Assembly: GCA_015680685.1 (NCBI GenBank)
Contig: MNCI01022060.1
Location: 322,865-386,864, forward strand
Length of the DNA: 64,000 nucleotides
Source of the DNA: Gnetum montanum
Taxonomy: Eukaryota; Streptophyta; Gnetopsida; Gnetales; Gnetaceae
Direction: 5' to 3'
This document shows positions 1 through 12,135 of this stretch, piece after piece. How positions within the stretch are numbered: position 1 is the stretch's first letter; each line of letters begins with the position of its first letter. Under the pieces are notes generated by a model. The model was given only the letters and a program-made list of their open reading frames with translations. It had not been told where the DNA came from and searched no databases. The translations under genes were made by a program, and so were the position numbers.

Positions 1-28
1 ACGTAAAAACAATGAGTTCAAGATCATT

Positions 29-470
29 TTACGCTCACCACGCAGCTGTGAGTGGCAAAGCGTAAATGTAACGTACGCTCACTACGCAGCCGTGCGTGGT
101 GAAGCGTAAACCAAGTTTTAACTTACGCTCATCACACAACTGCGCGCGATGAAGCGTAAATAATGCATAACTTACGCTTACCACGCAGCGGCGCGTGGTG
201 GAGCGTAAGGAGCGTGCAACTTGGATCATGACTCACGCACTGGTACGCACCGCCGCGTAACGAGCGTAAAGGCCACTTATGTATGCGCCGCAAGAAAAGA
301 GTGCCGACTCGTCATGCCTCTCTGGATTTTGCCTTCAACTGTTTTGGAGCTTATTACGCTCATCACGCTGCCGCGCGTGATGGAGCGTAAACTTGTCCTT
401 GAACAAATTCGTCTTTAACTGTCTTGGAGCCTATTACGCTCATCACGTTGTCGTGCGTGATAGAGCATAA
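29..470. repeat. CpG-rich hairpin repeat array, seven units
   Basis: Seven related units of about 37 bp start near 29, 74, 123, 172, 232, 354 and 434. Each begins ttacgctc, has a centre like accacgcagc-gcgcgtggt, and ends gagcgtaa, so each unit is an imperfect palindrome able to fold into a hairpin. The first five are spaced about 50 bp apart and the last two 80 bp. Unit 5 is the most degenerate. CpG is far denser here than in the AT-rich flank, and copies differ largely by C/T or G/A at CpG sites. The array may extend past the left edge. Short open frames across it are products of the repeat and are not genes. Confidence 0.85.
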
Positions 471-490
471 ACTCGTCCTTAGACAAATTC
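331..490. repeat. 80-bp direct tandem duplication
   Basis: Bases 331-410 and 411-490 are two diverged copies of one 80-bp unit. Each carries one hairpin repeat flanked by the shared strings aactgt.ttggagc and tgtcctt..acaaattcg. The last two hairpins therefore multiplied as part of a larger unit, unlike the first five. Confidence 0.85.
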
Positions 491-628
491 GAGGCGCGTT
501 CTTGCTCAAATTATGAATCTTCGCTTGAGGCCGACCCGTAATTTTCACGGTGTTTCACCATGTTGCACATTTAATTCACTCCAAACCTTAAGTAAATAAT
601 GTGGATTACATCAAAATAGGTGGTCATT

Positions 629-2531
629 GTAACAACCCCTATTTTGGACATCTTTGATACATATGATTTTTTTAGATTTTGTGAGGCTTATACTTGTATG
701 TTCTCGATTCTTTTTTTTTTTTTGGGTTTGGTATATTTTCATGTGTTGAACTATGATGATGAGCTTAAGGATGCCTACATGCTTCTATAATATTATGTAT
801 TTCCTAATCTTTGATTATACATATATTTTTATTATCATGTAGTAGGTGTGCACTAATCATATTATTGAGTATAGTAGGATTTAGTTGGGAGCATGGTATG
901 ATGTGATTTTTGATTTTTTTAATTATTATTCATTTATTTTTTTTTCTAGAGTGCATGATATGATCTAGTGGATATGTGGTTGATGCCCCATATATGTGTA
1001 CATGTATATTTATGGATATTTTTATTTAGATTTGTCTTACTTTTCTATATTGATATTTTTAATTATATTTTTAGCATTATGGATTTTATGGTATTTTTCT
1101 CTTTTAATTATTATGTCATGTGAGGAAGTTACATGAGTGGGAGAGGAAGTAATGTTTAAGATGAAAAATATTTTTGGTAGTTTTCTTTTAATTTTATATT
1201 AGCTTGAGCAATTAGTGTTCCCTCTTCCTCCACTATTTTCTAAGTTAATCTTCATTAAAACTCTTGTGGTTCAATTCTTCCCCATACTTTAACAATTTGG
1301 AAGAGGTGTTGTGGAAACTTAAAGCTAGGAAGTGCTAATGGATTGTGGATCAATTATGTCAATTGCTTGAATCTTTGTGATTTACTCTCCTTGTAGCTTT
1401 CATCATTCAAATTCAACGGTGCGTGATCATGTATATTCATGGGATGGGTATTATGTAATCTTTTTGCATGTATGTAATGATGTTTGAGGACAAATTGATC
1501 TGTCTTTAAATGATTAGAATCTCATTTTTATGGATTTTGTATACATATTTAATGAAAAAATTCCACTATTTTTCTAGTGATTTTAGGTGTAGGTTTTGCT
1601 AGAATCATTTTAATAATTTTTCTGGGGTTAGGTTTTGCAATTTCTGAGCTCCATGATTATAATTAAATATTAGGATCATTATGATTGCTATATGGATGTA
1701 ATCTAGAATGTTGAGAAGGAAGAGATGTTATTCCTTTTAAATGATTGGTTTTGAGTCTTGGAGGTTCTCTTCAACTTAGTATCTTGCTCAAGTTCATTAT
1801 TTCCTATTTCCATCTTAACATGCTCATTGATATTTATTGATTGCATATGAGAATTTTTGAATTTCTCTTTCCATTATCATATTGTGAATTGGGTTGTTTG
1901 GTTGTCAATCTTTTTGTTTTTACCATTGAACTTTTCCCAACTTGGTAATCATGTCAATTTTAATTTCTCTCTCATTAATTCAATTTTGGAGATTATCCTT
2001 ATTCATTTTGATCCTTGTTCTTGGGGATGTCATGCTCATACTTACTATCCTCATTATTTTGGAGTTTTCCTAACTATTTTTTGATCTTTTCCAACCCAAA
2101 TAAGACATCCAAAATCTTTTCTATATGTCCCAATCACAAGTTAGCTTTCCTAGTAAGATGTCTTCACTTAGGTTGAGACATCTCAACTTAGCCTGATACA
2201 TCTCTAGTCTTGTTGAGACATCTCACTTGAAATGTCTTAGCTTATCCTAAGACATCTCACAACTGCTAGAGAGGTCTCAACTTCTCATGAGATGTCTCAC
2301 CTAAGACATCCCTAATTTTCCATAGATATCTCACTGACATCCTAAATGCATTAAATCATGCATTGATGAGGCCTAGTTGATGGGGCCTAGTCAATGGGGT
2401 CCAATTGATGTAGCCAATCTATTATTCATTAGCTAGTTTTCTTGTTTTCTAGCAAATAAGTTTATCTTTTCATAACATCTATATTAACTATTCAAAGGTG
2501 ATTTATTTAGGAGTGAACCTACTTAGGGGTA
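629..2531 (+). repeat. Candidate 5' LTR of Gypsy 1
   Basis: The block starts with TGTAACAACCCC, a common opening of plant gypsy LTRs, and ends immediately before an iMet-type primer binding site at 2533. It is AT-rich with no convincing coding region; the open frame near 1857-2084 has no recognisable domain. The proposed end reads ..ta instead of ..CA, consistent with decay. No second copy of this sequence was seen downstream of the matching integrase, so the left boundary rests on the start motif alone. Confidence 0.45.
2101..2340. promoter_or_regulatory. Array of AGACATCTC / GAGATGTCT motifs in the LTR
   Basis: About a dozen copies of a 10-bp near-palindrome, GAGACATCTC or variants such as AAGACATCC and GATGTCTCA, fall within 240 bp. 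Several contain TGTCTC or its complement GAGACA, the classical auxin response element. The position, late in the proposed LTR, could be enhancer sequence. The motif density is seen directly; a regulatory role is inferred. Confidence 0.35.
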
Positions 2532-2532
2532 T

Positions 2533-2544
2533 TGGTATTAGAGC
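2533..2544 (+). other. Primer binding site, initiator tRNA-Met type (Gypsy 1)
   Basis: TGGTATTAGAGC matches the common plant retroelement primer site TGGTATCAGAGC with one C-to-T change. It lies just after the proposed LTR and about 90 bp before the first gag codon, the expected place for minus-strand priming. Confidence 0.6.
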
Positions 2545-2635
2545 CTAGTCTTATTATTACTTGGAAATTGGTTGAGGATTTTTTTAAACTCAGATCCCAT
2601 CTAGGAAGAAATAGGTGCAAGCTTTGAATTAGAAC

Positions 2636-3735
2636 ATGGAGGGTATGAAGTCAACCTTCCAAATGATGGTTGCTTGATTGGATGAAATTAGTTCAAAGGT
2701 AGATCAAAATGACAATCTTAGACATATCTAGACCCTTAGAGGTGAAGAGCATGTATGTTTAGATGAAAACTTTTCATAGTTAGATGGAGGCAGAGTGAAT
2801 GAAAAGGAAGGACAATCTAGCTATGGGAGTGTAGGAAACCCTTAGCCAAAGATTACAATGGAAGGAAATCCAATTCCTCATATGAGAACTCCAATGGCTC
2901 CAACGATATTCAATACTTCTTCAAGAAAGTTTGATGAGGAAGATGAGTCAAGCCTTGCTAGAGCATTTAGAAATGCTACAAGACTTTCATATGTGAAGTT
3001 GAAGAATTTCAATTATGTAGATTGCTCTAGTTCTTTTAAAACTTGACTAAAGGTATTTGAGAAGAATTTTTAGTTGGAATAGATACAAAATAATTTGAGG
3101 ATATCTATTTATGGATTCTACTTGATGGAAAAACAAGTCCCATGATTATAAACTAGAAAATGGTCAATCTATCATAGATTGAGATCTGATGAAATATAGG
3201 TTGAGGAAAACGTTTTAGTCTCATCAGAGACAAGAAGCCATTATGAAGTTGAAATTTCTAAGGTAAGGTGATAAGAATGTTAAAGAATTATATAGCAAAT
3301 TTTGTGATCTATTCCATCAAGCTAAGGTAAACTAGAAGGAATATAAATAGGATTCAAAATTTTTAAGAGGTCTCAAAATGATGTTTTAGCAATATTTTTC
3401 TTTTTTTTAGCCACAAATTCTTGATGAGGCTTACGATTTAGCACTTAAAGCTAGGAAGAAATTAGGTAGATTTAGAAATAGGAGCAACAAAACCTCCAAG
3501 TGAAGGAGAAGGGATCTAGATCTAACAAGGGATCCAAGTCCAAATCTGAAGACAAGGAAGATAGCCAAGATAAGAAAACTAAAAGAGGTGATGAGAAGAA
3601 CCAAGGTAAGGAAGGAAATGGTGAAGGTAGTAGCTCATAAAAAATTCAATACTTTAAATGTAAAGAATGGATACATAAGTAATGGGAATGTCCACTTCAA
3701 AAGGTGGTCAAGGGTAAAGATGTGTAAACCTTAAA
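2636..3735 (+). pseudogene. Gypsy 1 gag, degenerate
   Basis: The frame begins at an ATG about 90 bp after the primer site and is broken by many stops. An open stretch at 2858-3046 is followed by sequence with the character of a retrotransposon gag domain (charged, with LKFLR and HEAY-like pieces) and a basic linker at 3490-3610. A zinc knuckle remnant lies at 3646-3700 (YFKCKEWIHK then WECP): the pattern C-X2-C-X4-H-X4-C is recognisable but the first cysteine is now tyrosine and the glycine before histidine is changed. This product would have formed the particle core and bound the RNA genome. Confidence 0.6.
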
Positions 3736-3839
3736 GGTATAGGAGATATCAAGCCAATCTCTTTAGAGAGGTAATCCTAATGCTCCAAACATTGAAAATG
3801 TTTTTGAATTAAATTCTTGGCTATTCATGGGCAATGTAA

Positions 3840-4290
3840 ATAGAGGAGATCATCCTAATAGGAAATTGTTGTTTTGAATTAGTGCTAGATATTTGCTTAC
3901 TAGGGAATGGATTCATGTTTTGATTGATGGGGGAGCCCAAGAAAATGTCATTTCTTCTAGGGCAATTGCTTTATTGGGTTTGGTAACTAATCCTCATCTG
4001 AGACCCTATAAGTGCATTGGCTGTTTTGAGATTTTTCTAAAGAGGTGAGAGAACAATGTACTTTGGAATTTAAAATTAGAAGTTTTCATGATGATGTGAA
4101 GTGTGATGTACTTCCAATAAAGTGTGTTGATGTAACTCTTGGTAGATGTTAGAAATTTGACAATGGTGCTTAGCGTGATGAAGCATGAAATGTGTGAAGT
4201 GTTTCTAGACTTGATGGGATCCATGATTTGATTTATATAATAGCTAAAAAAAGGAGGTAACAAAGCTCACTTAATGATATCTTAATCCTT
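3840..4290 (+). pseudogene. Gypsy 1 aspartic protease, degenerate
   Basis: Around 3920-3965 the translation reads VLIDGGAQENVIS. It matches the retropepsin active-site region, usually D-S/T-G-A followed by a hydrophobic stretch; the D and G are kept and the serine or threonine is now glycine. The position between the gag zinc knuckle and RT is as expected. The rest of the domain is heavily broken. It would have cleaved the Gag-Pol polyprotein. Confidence 0.55.
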
Positions 4291-4399
4291 CTAAGAAAGA
4301 GGAAATATATTAAGGAACATAATAGAATTAGTTTTTCTTTTTTTGTTATCACAATAGTTGCTACTAACCATGATTATAAGTAGGTTGGGCTTTCTACAG

Positions 4400-5275
4400 G
4401 TGTGCTAGGATTAAAGGAGAAATTTTCCAAGGTGTTTAAGAGGGACTTGGATGGACTACCACTAATGATGAATGTACAAAATCAAATTAACTTCATCCCT
4501 GATGCTTCCATTCCAAATGAGAGAGCTTACCATATGGCACCAACATAGAGGGCTGAATTGTAGAGGCAATTAGAGAGGTTACTTTCCATTGGCTTCATGA
4601 GAGAATCCATTTCACCTTGTGCAGTTCTAGCCATGCTAGTGCCAAAGAAGGGTAGCAATAAATGAAGGATGTGCATAGATTTTAGGATAGTGAACAAGAT
4701 AACAATGAAGTACATGTTTTCTATTCCAAGGATGGATGATATCCTTGATGTCCTTACTAATGTAAAAAATTTTAACAAAATTAATTTGAATAGTGATTAC
4801 CATCAAATCAAACTTAGGCCTAGTGATGAGTGGAAGATAGCTTTTGAAACACTGAATGGATTTTTTGAGTGCTTGGCTATGCCATTTGGGCTTACAAATG
4901 CACCTACTACATTCATGAGGTTGATGCATGATGTATTAAATGACTTGATTAGTAATAGTTATATTGTCTTTTTTTGATGATATTTTGGTATATAACACTA
5001 ATGAGGAAGAGCACTTGGATTACTTGAGGATGGTGTATCTTAAGTTGGACGAGGCACAACTAGTGATCCATGTGAAGAAAAGTCATTTATTCATGAGTGA
5101 AATCACGTATTTGGGGCATGTGGCTTCTAGAAACCAAAATCAAATGGAAGCTACCAATGAAAAGGATATTAGGGCTTGGTCAACTCCTAAGAATGTTGGG
5201 GAGGTAAGATCATTTCTTAGTTTAGTATGTTTTTATAGATGGTTCATAAAAAATTATAGTGGTATTTCGTAATCT
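4400..5275 (+). pseudogene. Gypsy 1 reverse transcriptase, frameshifted
   Basis: RT fingers and palm are clear. From about 4640 the text reads VPKKGSN, then RMCIDFR (the CVDYR motif), LNSDYHQIKL (the catalytic D region) and AMPFGLTNAPTTF. The active site is FFDDILVY near 4965-4990. A run of seven T at about 4968-4976 breaks the frame exactly at this box, so the domain is read in two overlapping frames (4669-4977 and 4964-5272), probably from slippage in the run. The later part, YLGHVAS and VRSFLSLVCFYRWFIKNYS, is the thumb/connection typical of Ty3/gypsy pol. Confidence 0.9.
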
Positions 5276-5702
5276 ATGCTTGCTTTTTTGAGGAAAAATA
5301 AGGAATTTAGGTGGGTTAATGAAATCCAAGGGAGCTTAACTTGTTAAAAGCAAAGATTACTAGTGAATTGGTGCTTGCAATTCCAAATTTTCAGAAACTT
5401 TTTCAAGTAGACATGGATGCAAGTGGACTCACCATTTGTGGGGGACATTCACAAGAAGGTAGGCTTGCTAATTTCTTTTCTAATAAGTTGAATGAGTCAA
5501 GCAAAAATATAGCATATATGAGAAGGAATTGTATACTATTATTCAAGAAATCAATCATTTGAGGCATTACTTATTGTCCAAGGAATTTATTTTGATGACT
5601 AACCATAAAGGACTTCAATTTCTAAACTCAAAAAAGAAGTAGAATACAAAGTATATGAAGTGGGTTGCATAATTACAGGAGTTCAATTTTGTGTTTAATG
5701 AG
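5276..5702 (+). pseudogene. Gypsy 1 RNase H, 5' part before the insertion
   Basis: The segment begins just after the RT connection. It includes FQVDMDASG (the first catalytic Asp region, normally DASxxGxG), then a frameshift, then LYTIIQEINHLRHYL (the glutamate helix) and LMTNHKGLQFL (normally TDHxxLxxL, with the aspartate changed to asparagine). It ends at LQEFNFVFN where Gypsy 2 is inserted; the reading continues at 15523. The domain removes RNA from the RNA-DNA hybrid during reverse transcription. Confidence 0.85.
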
Positions 5703-6493
5703 TGATGAGGTACCCCCATACGAATATGAGCATTTCATACAAAATTCAATCGAATTCCAAGGACTAAGTGCCTATGCGCCTATGTGAAACAATAACGGGT
5801 TAATTAATCATTGTCTTCCCAATCTTACTTGTATGTCATAGTTGTATGGTTAAGTAAGCTTGAGGCATATGATTTTTATGGCTTTTATGTGTTTTATATC
5901 CTGCATTAGTAAGGAGGAGAGAGAGGAATAACTAAGTAACTAATCCAATTTAACTATTCATTAGCTAAGTTCTATGTACTCCTAACACTAGTATTCATTC
6001 CCACTTACCGTACACATCTTGGGCTAGTGCAACGTTGGTGGGATTACAAAATGCTAATCATTACTTGGTTACCAAGTGCTACATACATGCTTGAAGTGGT
6101 CGTACTGAGTGTATTTAACTAAGAGAGTTGTAAGGTGAGAGAAATCATTAATTAACTAGGAAATAAATAAATAATAATTAACATTAATTAATCTATTCTA
6201 TATGCTGCAAGGTTTATCATAAATTTTGTCTTTATTACCATACACAAACTATTCTTAGGTACATAATGCTTGAATAAAGATCCATTCACTCTATGACTCC
6301 TATTGCGGCCACACAGAAATAATTCTAACTTTGGAGGGAAAAAATGGCAAGAGTTTGGCTAAGGGACAAACTTCTTACTGTGGGAACCAAGGGCACCACC
6401 TCTTATTTATAGATAAGGAGGTAGGCCATGATATCAGGTATTTGATATCACAGGGTCGATCCAATATCGCATACACGATATCATGGTTCATCA
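5703..6493 (-). repeat. Gypsy 2 3' LTR
   Basis: This 791-bp block aligns along its whole length with 14709-15522. Shared landmarks are GTACC near the start, catacgaatatgagcattt, the accaagtgctac region, and a TATTTATAG segment near 6410 (TATA box on the - strand). It ends GGTTCATCA. Repeated GATATC-type palindromes lie near the end at 6430-6485. Confidence 0.9.
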
Positions 6494-6503
6494 TACCCCC
6501 ATG
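6494..6503 (-). other. Polypurine tract of Gypsy 2
   Basis: On the - strand the sequence reads CATGGGGGTA immediately before the TGATGAACC start of the 3' LTR. A G-rich purine run at this exact place primes plus-strand synthesis. It is short, so confidence comes mainly from position. Confidence 0.6.
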
Positions 6504-8344
6504 ACTAAATGAAAAATTGTCCTCGAGTTCCTTACAAAATATTGGGAAGATATGGGATTATTGAATGAATGACTTTTGATGGATCAACAATACAATGCAT
6601 GACAACATTAGTGTTCATGACCACAAAAGTGAACACTATATATAAATGACATCCATCCTTATTGGTAGCTGAGAGAGAAGAAGGAGAGAGAGAGAAAAGA
6701 ATAAGACATGTTGCTACTGATGCCAATATTGTGCCTTCCATTGTTATCCATAGCCACACCACCAGTCTTGCTCCTTTCTAAACATTCCAATTCTGGTCCA
6801 TCCTGAGTGCATCCTCCAAGCCTGATCCATTTTTGTATGATTATCATATACACACACAACATGGTCACAAATGAGTGAGGGTAGGTAAATCACAATGTGG
6901 TTGATACCATGTCTCGATGTAAAGTGCATTGGCTGAGTTATGGTTATGGCATATACTGATTCTGGAGTTTTGACACTGGTAACTACCTAAGGTGTAGGGG
7001 TTAGGAAAAATTGAAAAAATTGTGCTAGGGCCCCCATGATGAAGAGAAAACCTTCGATAGTGATAGGATGGAAAAAGATAAGGAATAAGAAAGATGGAGA
7101 AAAAGTAACAAAAAAAACACCAATAAAATGGATGTCATGGATGGGGATGAAAAAAAAATTGTTGATTGTAGAAAATGTTTAAGGAAGATAAGTTAACAAG
7201 TGTACCAAAAAGGGATTCCAATGGGTCCTCCCCAAAGCAGGCTCATGCCGTTGATGCCCTAGCAAACCTACATTGAAAAGAGTCCGTAGGCTCTAGGAAT
7301 GTCATTTGGAAGCAAGAGTTAAAAACTTACCCATAAGAAATTACCAAGGAAAATCGATGCATCAACCAAAGTATGAACTAATGATAAAACCAGCAATGAG
7401 ATGAAAAATGGAAAAGGAAGGTGGAGAGGAGAGAATGGAATGGAAATCCAAGAACAAGGTTTTGTAAAAGTCCCTTGTGTGTTTCATGGTTAATGTGATT
7501 GAGTAGAACTCATTCTAAATCTAGACTCAACAATCCTCATTCAGTGACCTTGCATCAACACATTTGACTAGCTCATCCCCTTGAAGTAACAAGAATGCCT
7601 CTACAAAGATTCACCACCATTCCGAGGAGAGCGAGATGAAGAACCAGGAAGCAAGAAAGGGCCTTAGTTAGAGGGAACCTTTAGACATGGGTAACATGAA
7701 TTTCCAGTGCCATAACCACTGTGTGTATCCCAATTGCATTACTGTGTCTAAGGGGTGCTCTTTGAATTCTCACTATTTTCTTTCACATGAGAACCACACC
7801 ATTCAAAGATTTGTTTTTATGAACTCAGCTTCCGATGGTTTGATGAATGATTAGAATGGAGGAAAACCCAAAGAAAAAGTATCCAAGAACTGAAGAGAAT
7901 AGCCAATACAAATGCATCAAATCCCCTTAAAGTCACACCCTTTACATCCTTTGAATCCTTCCTTAGTTTGCAAAATACTCAGTCACCATTTTGTTAATAA
8001 TTTTATTAGAGAAAAGGAACTGTTTAATTCCAAGCCAAGGAAGAGCATAGGATTTTATGTATGTATGAATGGCGTAGACTCATTGCCTATTAATTAAAAG
8101 AACCATACCTTAATATCAATATCATATTTCAAGGGTAAAATCCAAACAGTAGCAATCAATATAATATTATTCATACCACCATCATGAACACTTATTGGGT
8201 GACGAACAAAACAAAATAAAATCACACAAAGAAATGGTAAAAATACAAATGATGGTGTAAAACAAAAACAAAAACAAGAAATATTAAAGAAATGTGAAAA
8301 ACCAAGAATATACAAAACCAAAAATAGCTGAGGATCTTTAATGA
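6504..8344 (-). other. Gypsy 2 non-coding stretch between integrase and 3' LTR
   Basis: I find no recognisable protein domain in about 1.85 kb. Short open frames on both strands lack homology that I can see. There is a GA-rich simple-sequence stretch at 6668-6706 and A-rich stretches near 7090-7155. Some plant gypsy elements keep an extra ORF in this position; nothing here supports one. Confidence 0.6.
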
Positions 8345-9612
8345 TTAGCATAGGTGGCCATCTCCCTCATGACTAAGTTGGAAGGAGGAGATTTGAAATA
8401 ATAAGCAAGGTTGCCCACTTATAGAGGTAACATATGTTTTGGTTGTGTTAAACTCATGGAAGGGTTTTGTTTGTTGCACGTTGACTAATAGTCTCTTATT
8501 TGGGCTCTCAGGTTTATATATGGTCATGGCCCTTAAAGAAAAAATTGCATACATAATTTAAGGTCCTTCCCACAATGTTTGAAATTTGGTACGTTGTGAT
8601 ACATGTGTGGGGTTCTAGTAGAGAACCTTCTCTCTTGGTTGGTGCTTAACTCTCCTAATTTTTAGTTCATGAAATTGTTTATTAAATGCCTTGTGCAACT
8701 CATTAGATGACAAGGCAACTAGTCAGTTCTCATCTAGCAAGTTAAGAGTCATTAACCTTTGTTTTTGTGCTAGATCAAGGTCAAGGTTGAGGTCACATGC
8801 CATGGCTAGTGTAAAGAGCTCAGTTTGGATAGGGAGCATTGGAAGTTTTCCATACACTAAACTCGTAGGAAAAGTAGTGTATAGGGAGTTTCTACATGGA
8901 GTGGTATTCCCAAAGAGCATCATTCAGTTTAGTGCTTCAATCTCACCTATACTTGCTAATGGTTTTGGTTAGTATCTTGGTAATCTTCCTATTAGTGACC
9001 TCGACTTGACCGTTTTCTTGGGGGTGGTATGGTGTAGTCAATTTGTGCTTAACCCCCAAGTGTTGCATTAACTTTTGAAAATTTACACCTATAAAGTGTG
9101 TACCATTATTGGAGATAAGTACATGTGACACACCAAACATGTTAACAACTTATTGTTAAACAAATCAGGTAGCTATAGAGGATGTGCAATTGTTAACAAC
9201 AACTACTTTAGCCCATTTTTTAAAGTAGTCTACAGTAACTACGATGTAAGCTTTTCCATTAGACATTAGCATAATGGGCCCCATGATATCAATCCCCCAA
9301 ATGTTGAAGGGTTCTAATGGTTGGATACATTTTTGCGGGCCCTCCATTCTAGTAGTTATTCCTCCATCACATTGATAGAGCTCACAAGATTGGATGAAGT
9401 GATGGGTGTCCCGGAACAAGGTAGGCCAATAATACCCTGCAAGCAGGATCTTAATAGCCATTCGTCTCCCAACATAGTGATCCACACAAGGGCCCTCATG
9501 AACATCTTGGAGAACTCTCAGTTGATCTCTATCAAGAACATACCATTGAGCTAAGCCATCGGGACATACTTTGTAGAGTTATCCATTGATTTCCATAAAG
9601 TACTTGGCTCTG
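8345..9612 (-). pseudogene. Gypsy 2 integrase, degenerate
   Basis: Reading right to left, an H-C zinc-binding region (GGYYWPTLF-like, here AGYYWPTLF, then SCELYQC) is at 9360-9450. The catalytic core has WGIDIMGP (first Asp), ISNNGTHF where SDNGTHF is usual (second Asp changed to Asn), and YHPQENGQVE (Glu kept). The C-terminal part continues through LVYGKLPMLPI (about 8840) to the WEGP module and the RLLVNVQQTKPFH ending at 8345-8554. Loss of the second catalytic acid alone would inactivate it. It once inserted the cDNA. Confidence 0.9.
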
Positions 9613-10245
9613 TGAAGAAACTATTATTTCTTCTTAAGGTCTAACTCTTGTGGTGTTTGTTGGGTAAGGAGATAGGTCAGAATGCTATTGTACCATTTTT
9701 TCTCCATGGGTGATTGGTCATTCACTACACCAACAAAGAGGAACTCATCAATGAAGTGATTGGAAATAGGATGCTCATCCTCTTTGCTATCCCAGTGCAA
9801 CCAAGAAAAATGATCAGCAACTTTGTTCTTGGTGCCTTTACGATTAATTATTGTTAAATCAAACTTTTGTAGGATTACCAGCCATCGTATAATACAAGGG
9901 CTTACCATTTGCTATTCATGAGGAACCAGATTGCACTATGATATGTGTGTATGAATACTTTGTATCCCAATACATAGTGCCTAAATTTTTCTAGTGCAAA
10001 CACTAGAAATATTAATTCTTTTTCTATATTAGTGTAGTTAAGTTGTGCACCAGCTATACTTCTACTTATAAAATGGATGTAATAAGGGAATTTTTGATCA
10101 TCTAACTATGTAAGTACAGCTCCTAAGGCATAGTTGGATGCATTAGTCATGACATGAAATGGTTTAGACTAGTTAGGAGCTTATAGAATGGGTGTTTCTA
10201 CTAGCTTCTACTTTAAAATTTGGAAGGCTATTTCACATTCTCTAG
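9613..10245 (-). pseudogene. Gypsy 2 RNase H, degenerate
   Basis: The - strand translation gives FHVMTNASNYALGAVLT (first catalytic Asp of DASxYAxGAVL changed to Asn), then SRSIAGAQLNYTNIEKEL (normally S+xLxxAqxNYtxxEKEll; Glu kept), FIHTYHSAIWFLM (TDHxAl site changed) and VILQKFDLTII with HFSWL at the end (normally ADhLSRL). Several in-frame stops are present. It sits between RT and integrase as in all gypsy pol genes. Confidence 0.88.
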
Positions 10246-11390
10246 TCCACTCGAAGGGTACATCATTTTTCATTAACTCTAACAATGGTTTAGAAACCTT
10301 TGAAAAGTTCTTTACGAATCTCCTATAGTAGCCATTGTGTCCAAGGAATGACCGAATGTCTTTGAAAGTTTCTGATTGCTGAGTGGTTCCTTGGATGAAT
10401 TTAATTTTTTTAGGGTATACCTCTATCCCTGCATGTGAAATTTTATGCCCAAGTACTAATCCTTCTTGGACGATTAAATGGATTTTCTGCCACTTGAGCC
10501 TTACATTAGTCTCTACACACAAATTCTTAGCACTTACTCTAACTGGTCCAAGGCTTGATCAAAACTTGCTTCGTAGGTGGAGAAGTCATCCATAAAGACT
10601 TCCAAAAAAATTCCTATCTACTACTGGAATATGCTTAGAACTAAGTGTTGAAACATGGCAGGGGCATTGCACAAGCCAAACAACATTTTTTTATATGCAA
10701 ACATTCCCCAAGGACTGGTGAATGTATTTTTGGTTGTATCCACTATATCCATCCAAAAAACTATAATAGTGATGCCCTACAATTGTGTCTAAGACTTGGT
10801 CAATGAATGGTAACGAAAAGTGATCCTTGAATGTTACCATGTTTAGTAGCCTATAATCTATACACACCCTCCATTTTCCTTCCTTTTTAGGCATGATTAC
10901 TAAGGGGCTAACCCATTCACTATTAGCAATGGGGTATATGGACCTAGCCTTTAGAAGCTATTCAATTTCTTCTTTTACTACTTGCTTCAACTTTGGGTTC
11001 AATCACCTCTACGGTTATTTTTGAGGCTTCATGGAGGAGTCAGTGTAAATCCTATGCTGGCATATCCTAGGATCTATTCCAATTAATTTTGTATATGACC
11101 AAGTGAAGGCTTTCGACCACTTGTTTATTACCTTGAGCAGACTTTCTTTTTTTTGTAGAGCAAGTCTCGTGTTAATGATTAGTAATTTTCCATTCTTAAG
11201 AAACATGTATTCCATACTGGTGAGCAATGTTTTTAGCTCTAGGGGCTCCTTTTTAAATGTCTTTGGAATCTCCAACTTCCCCCAGTTGATGTTTTCTAAG
11301 TTAGGACTAGGAAGTTGGTGGTGGACTTGCTCTAATGCATTAATGCTATCTATGTAAGTGCAAGTCAAACCCTCAGTTAGTTCCATGCAT
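10246..11390 (-). pseudogene. Gypsy 2 reverse transcriptase, degenerate
   Basis: The 5' part (11386-11015) carries NKWSKAFTWSY and GIDPRICQHRI, the region that precedes RT in this gypsy group. Next come MPKKEGKWRVCIDYR (about 10850-10895), FLDGYSGYNQ (catalytic Asp in LDGYSGYNQI) and LFGLCNAPAMFQ. The active-site box is VFMDDFS near 10580, a form of Y/F-x-DD. GLVLGHKIS and IRSFLGHNGYYRRFVKNFS end the domain at 10208-10480. Stops and small frame breaks are scattered throughout. Confidence 0.9.
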
Positions 11391-11807
11391 ATAAGTGAGT
11401 TGCTTTCTTGATCTGCTACAATCCATTGGGTTTCTTCTTGTCATGTGGCTGCTGCATATAGGCACCTTTGTATGTTGATCATTTGTGCACACTAATTGCA
11501 TGCAAACAATGTTAAACTTTGCACAACCCATGATCTCTGCACGCATTTGCATCCTGTGTCACTGTATGCGATGCATGGAACCTTATTCTTCTTGATCTTT
11601 TCAAAAGTATTTTCCTTAGATATTTCTAGGGAAGGATCATGGATTCCTAGGCACACATTGATAGTGCTTAGTCATGCCCTTCCGATTATGATTGGGAAGT
11701 CCCCCCTTACTGTTATTCACTTGGATCACCAGGAAGTCAGTTGGATACAACCACCCACAAACAGTGGTAACAATATCCTCCACTAATCCCAAGGGGATAA
11801 TGATGGA

Positions 11808-12135
11808 CTAGTTTTCTAATTCTAAATGGACATTACTCTTTTTCAATGGGGGTAGGTTCCAAGCCTTATACATTTCTTGGGATATTAGGTTAACACTGGA
11901 ACCTGAATCCAAAAGAGCTTTGCATGGCTCATTTGCAACGATTTGTAGATAGATTAGAGGACTCCCAAGATCAAAGAATTTCCTAAGAATGTGGCTAGCT
12001 TTAATCCAATCAATAATAACATGTGTTAACATGATCTTATGCATTGAATGTGGTGTTAAGTTTGAAGGGGACTTCGAAGCTTTAGTTGATACAGAGGTGT
12101 CCAAAGACTCAGCCACTTGAGGTTGCAAAGGCTTG
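11808..12135 (-). pseudogene. Gypsy 2 aspartic protease
   Basis: The open stretch includes CKALLDSGSSVNLIS at about 11880-11935, a textbook retropepsin active site (D-S-G-S), followed by LENS at the end. It lies between gag and RT in the expected order. This is the best-preserved catalytic site of Gypsy 2. The matching site in Gypsy B reads LIDFGLGVNL. Confidence 0.88.

Noticed and set aside
35-548. Several 60-65 codon frames across the hairpin repeats
   Set aside because: They follow the repeat period on both strands and are by-products of the GC-rich array.
1857-2084. 75-codon open frame in the first LTR
   Set aside because: Low-complexity AT-rich composition, no domain, and it lies in an LTR with no coding role.
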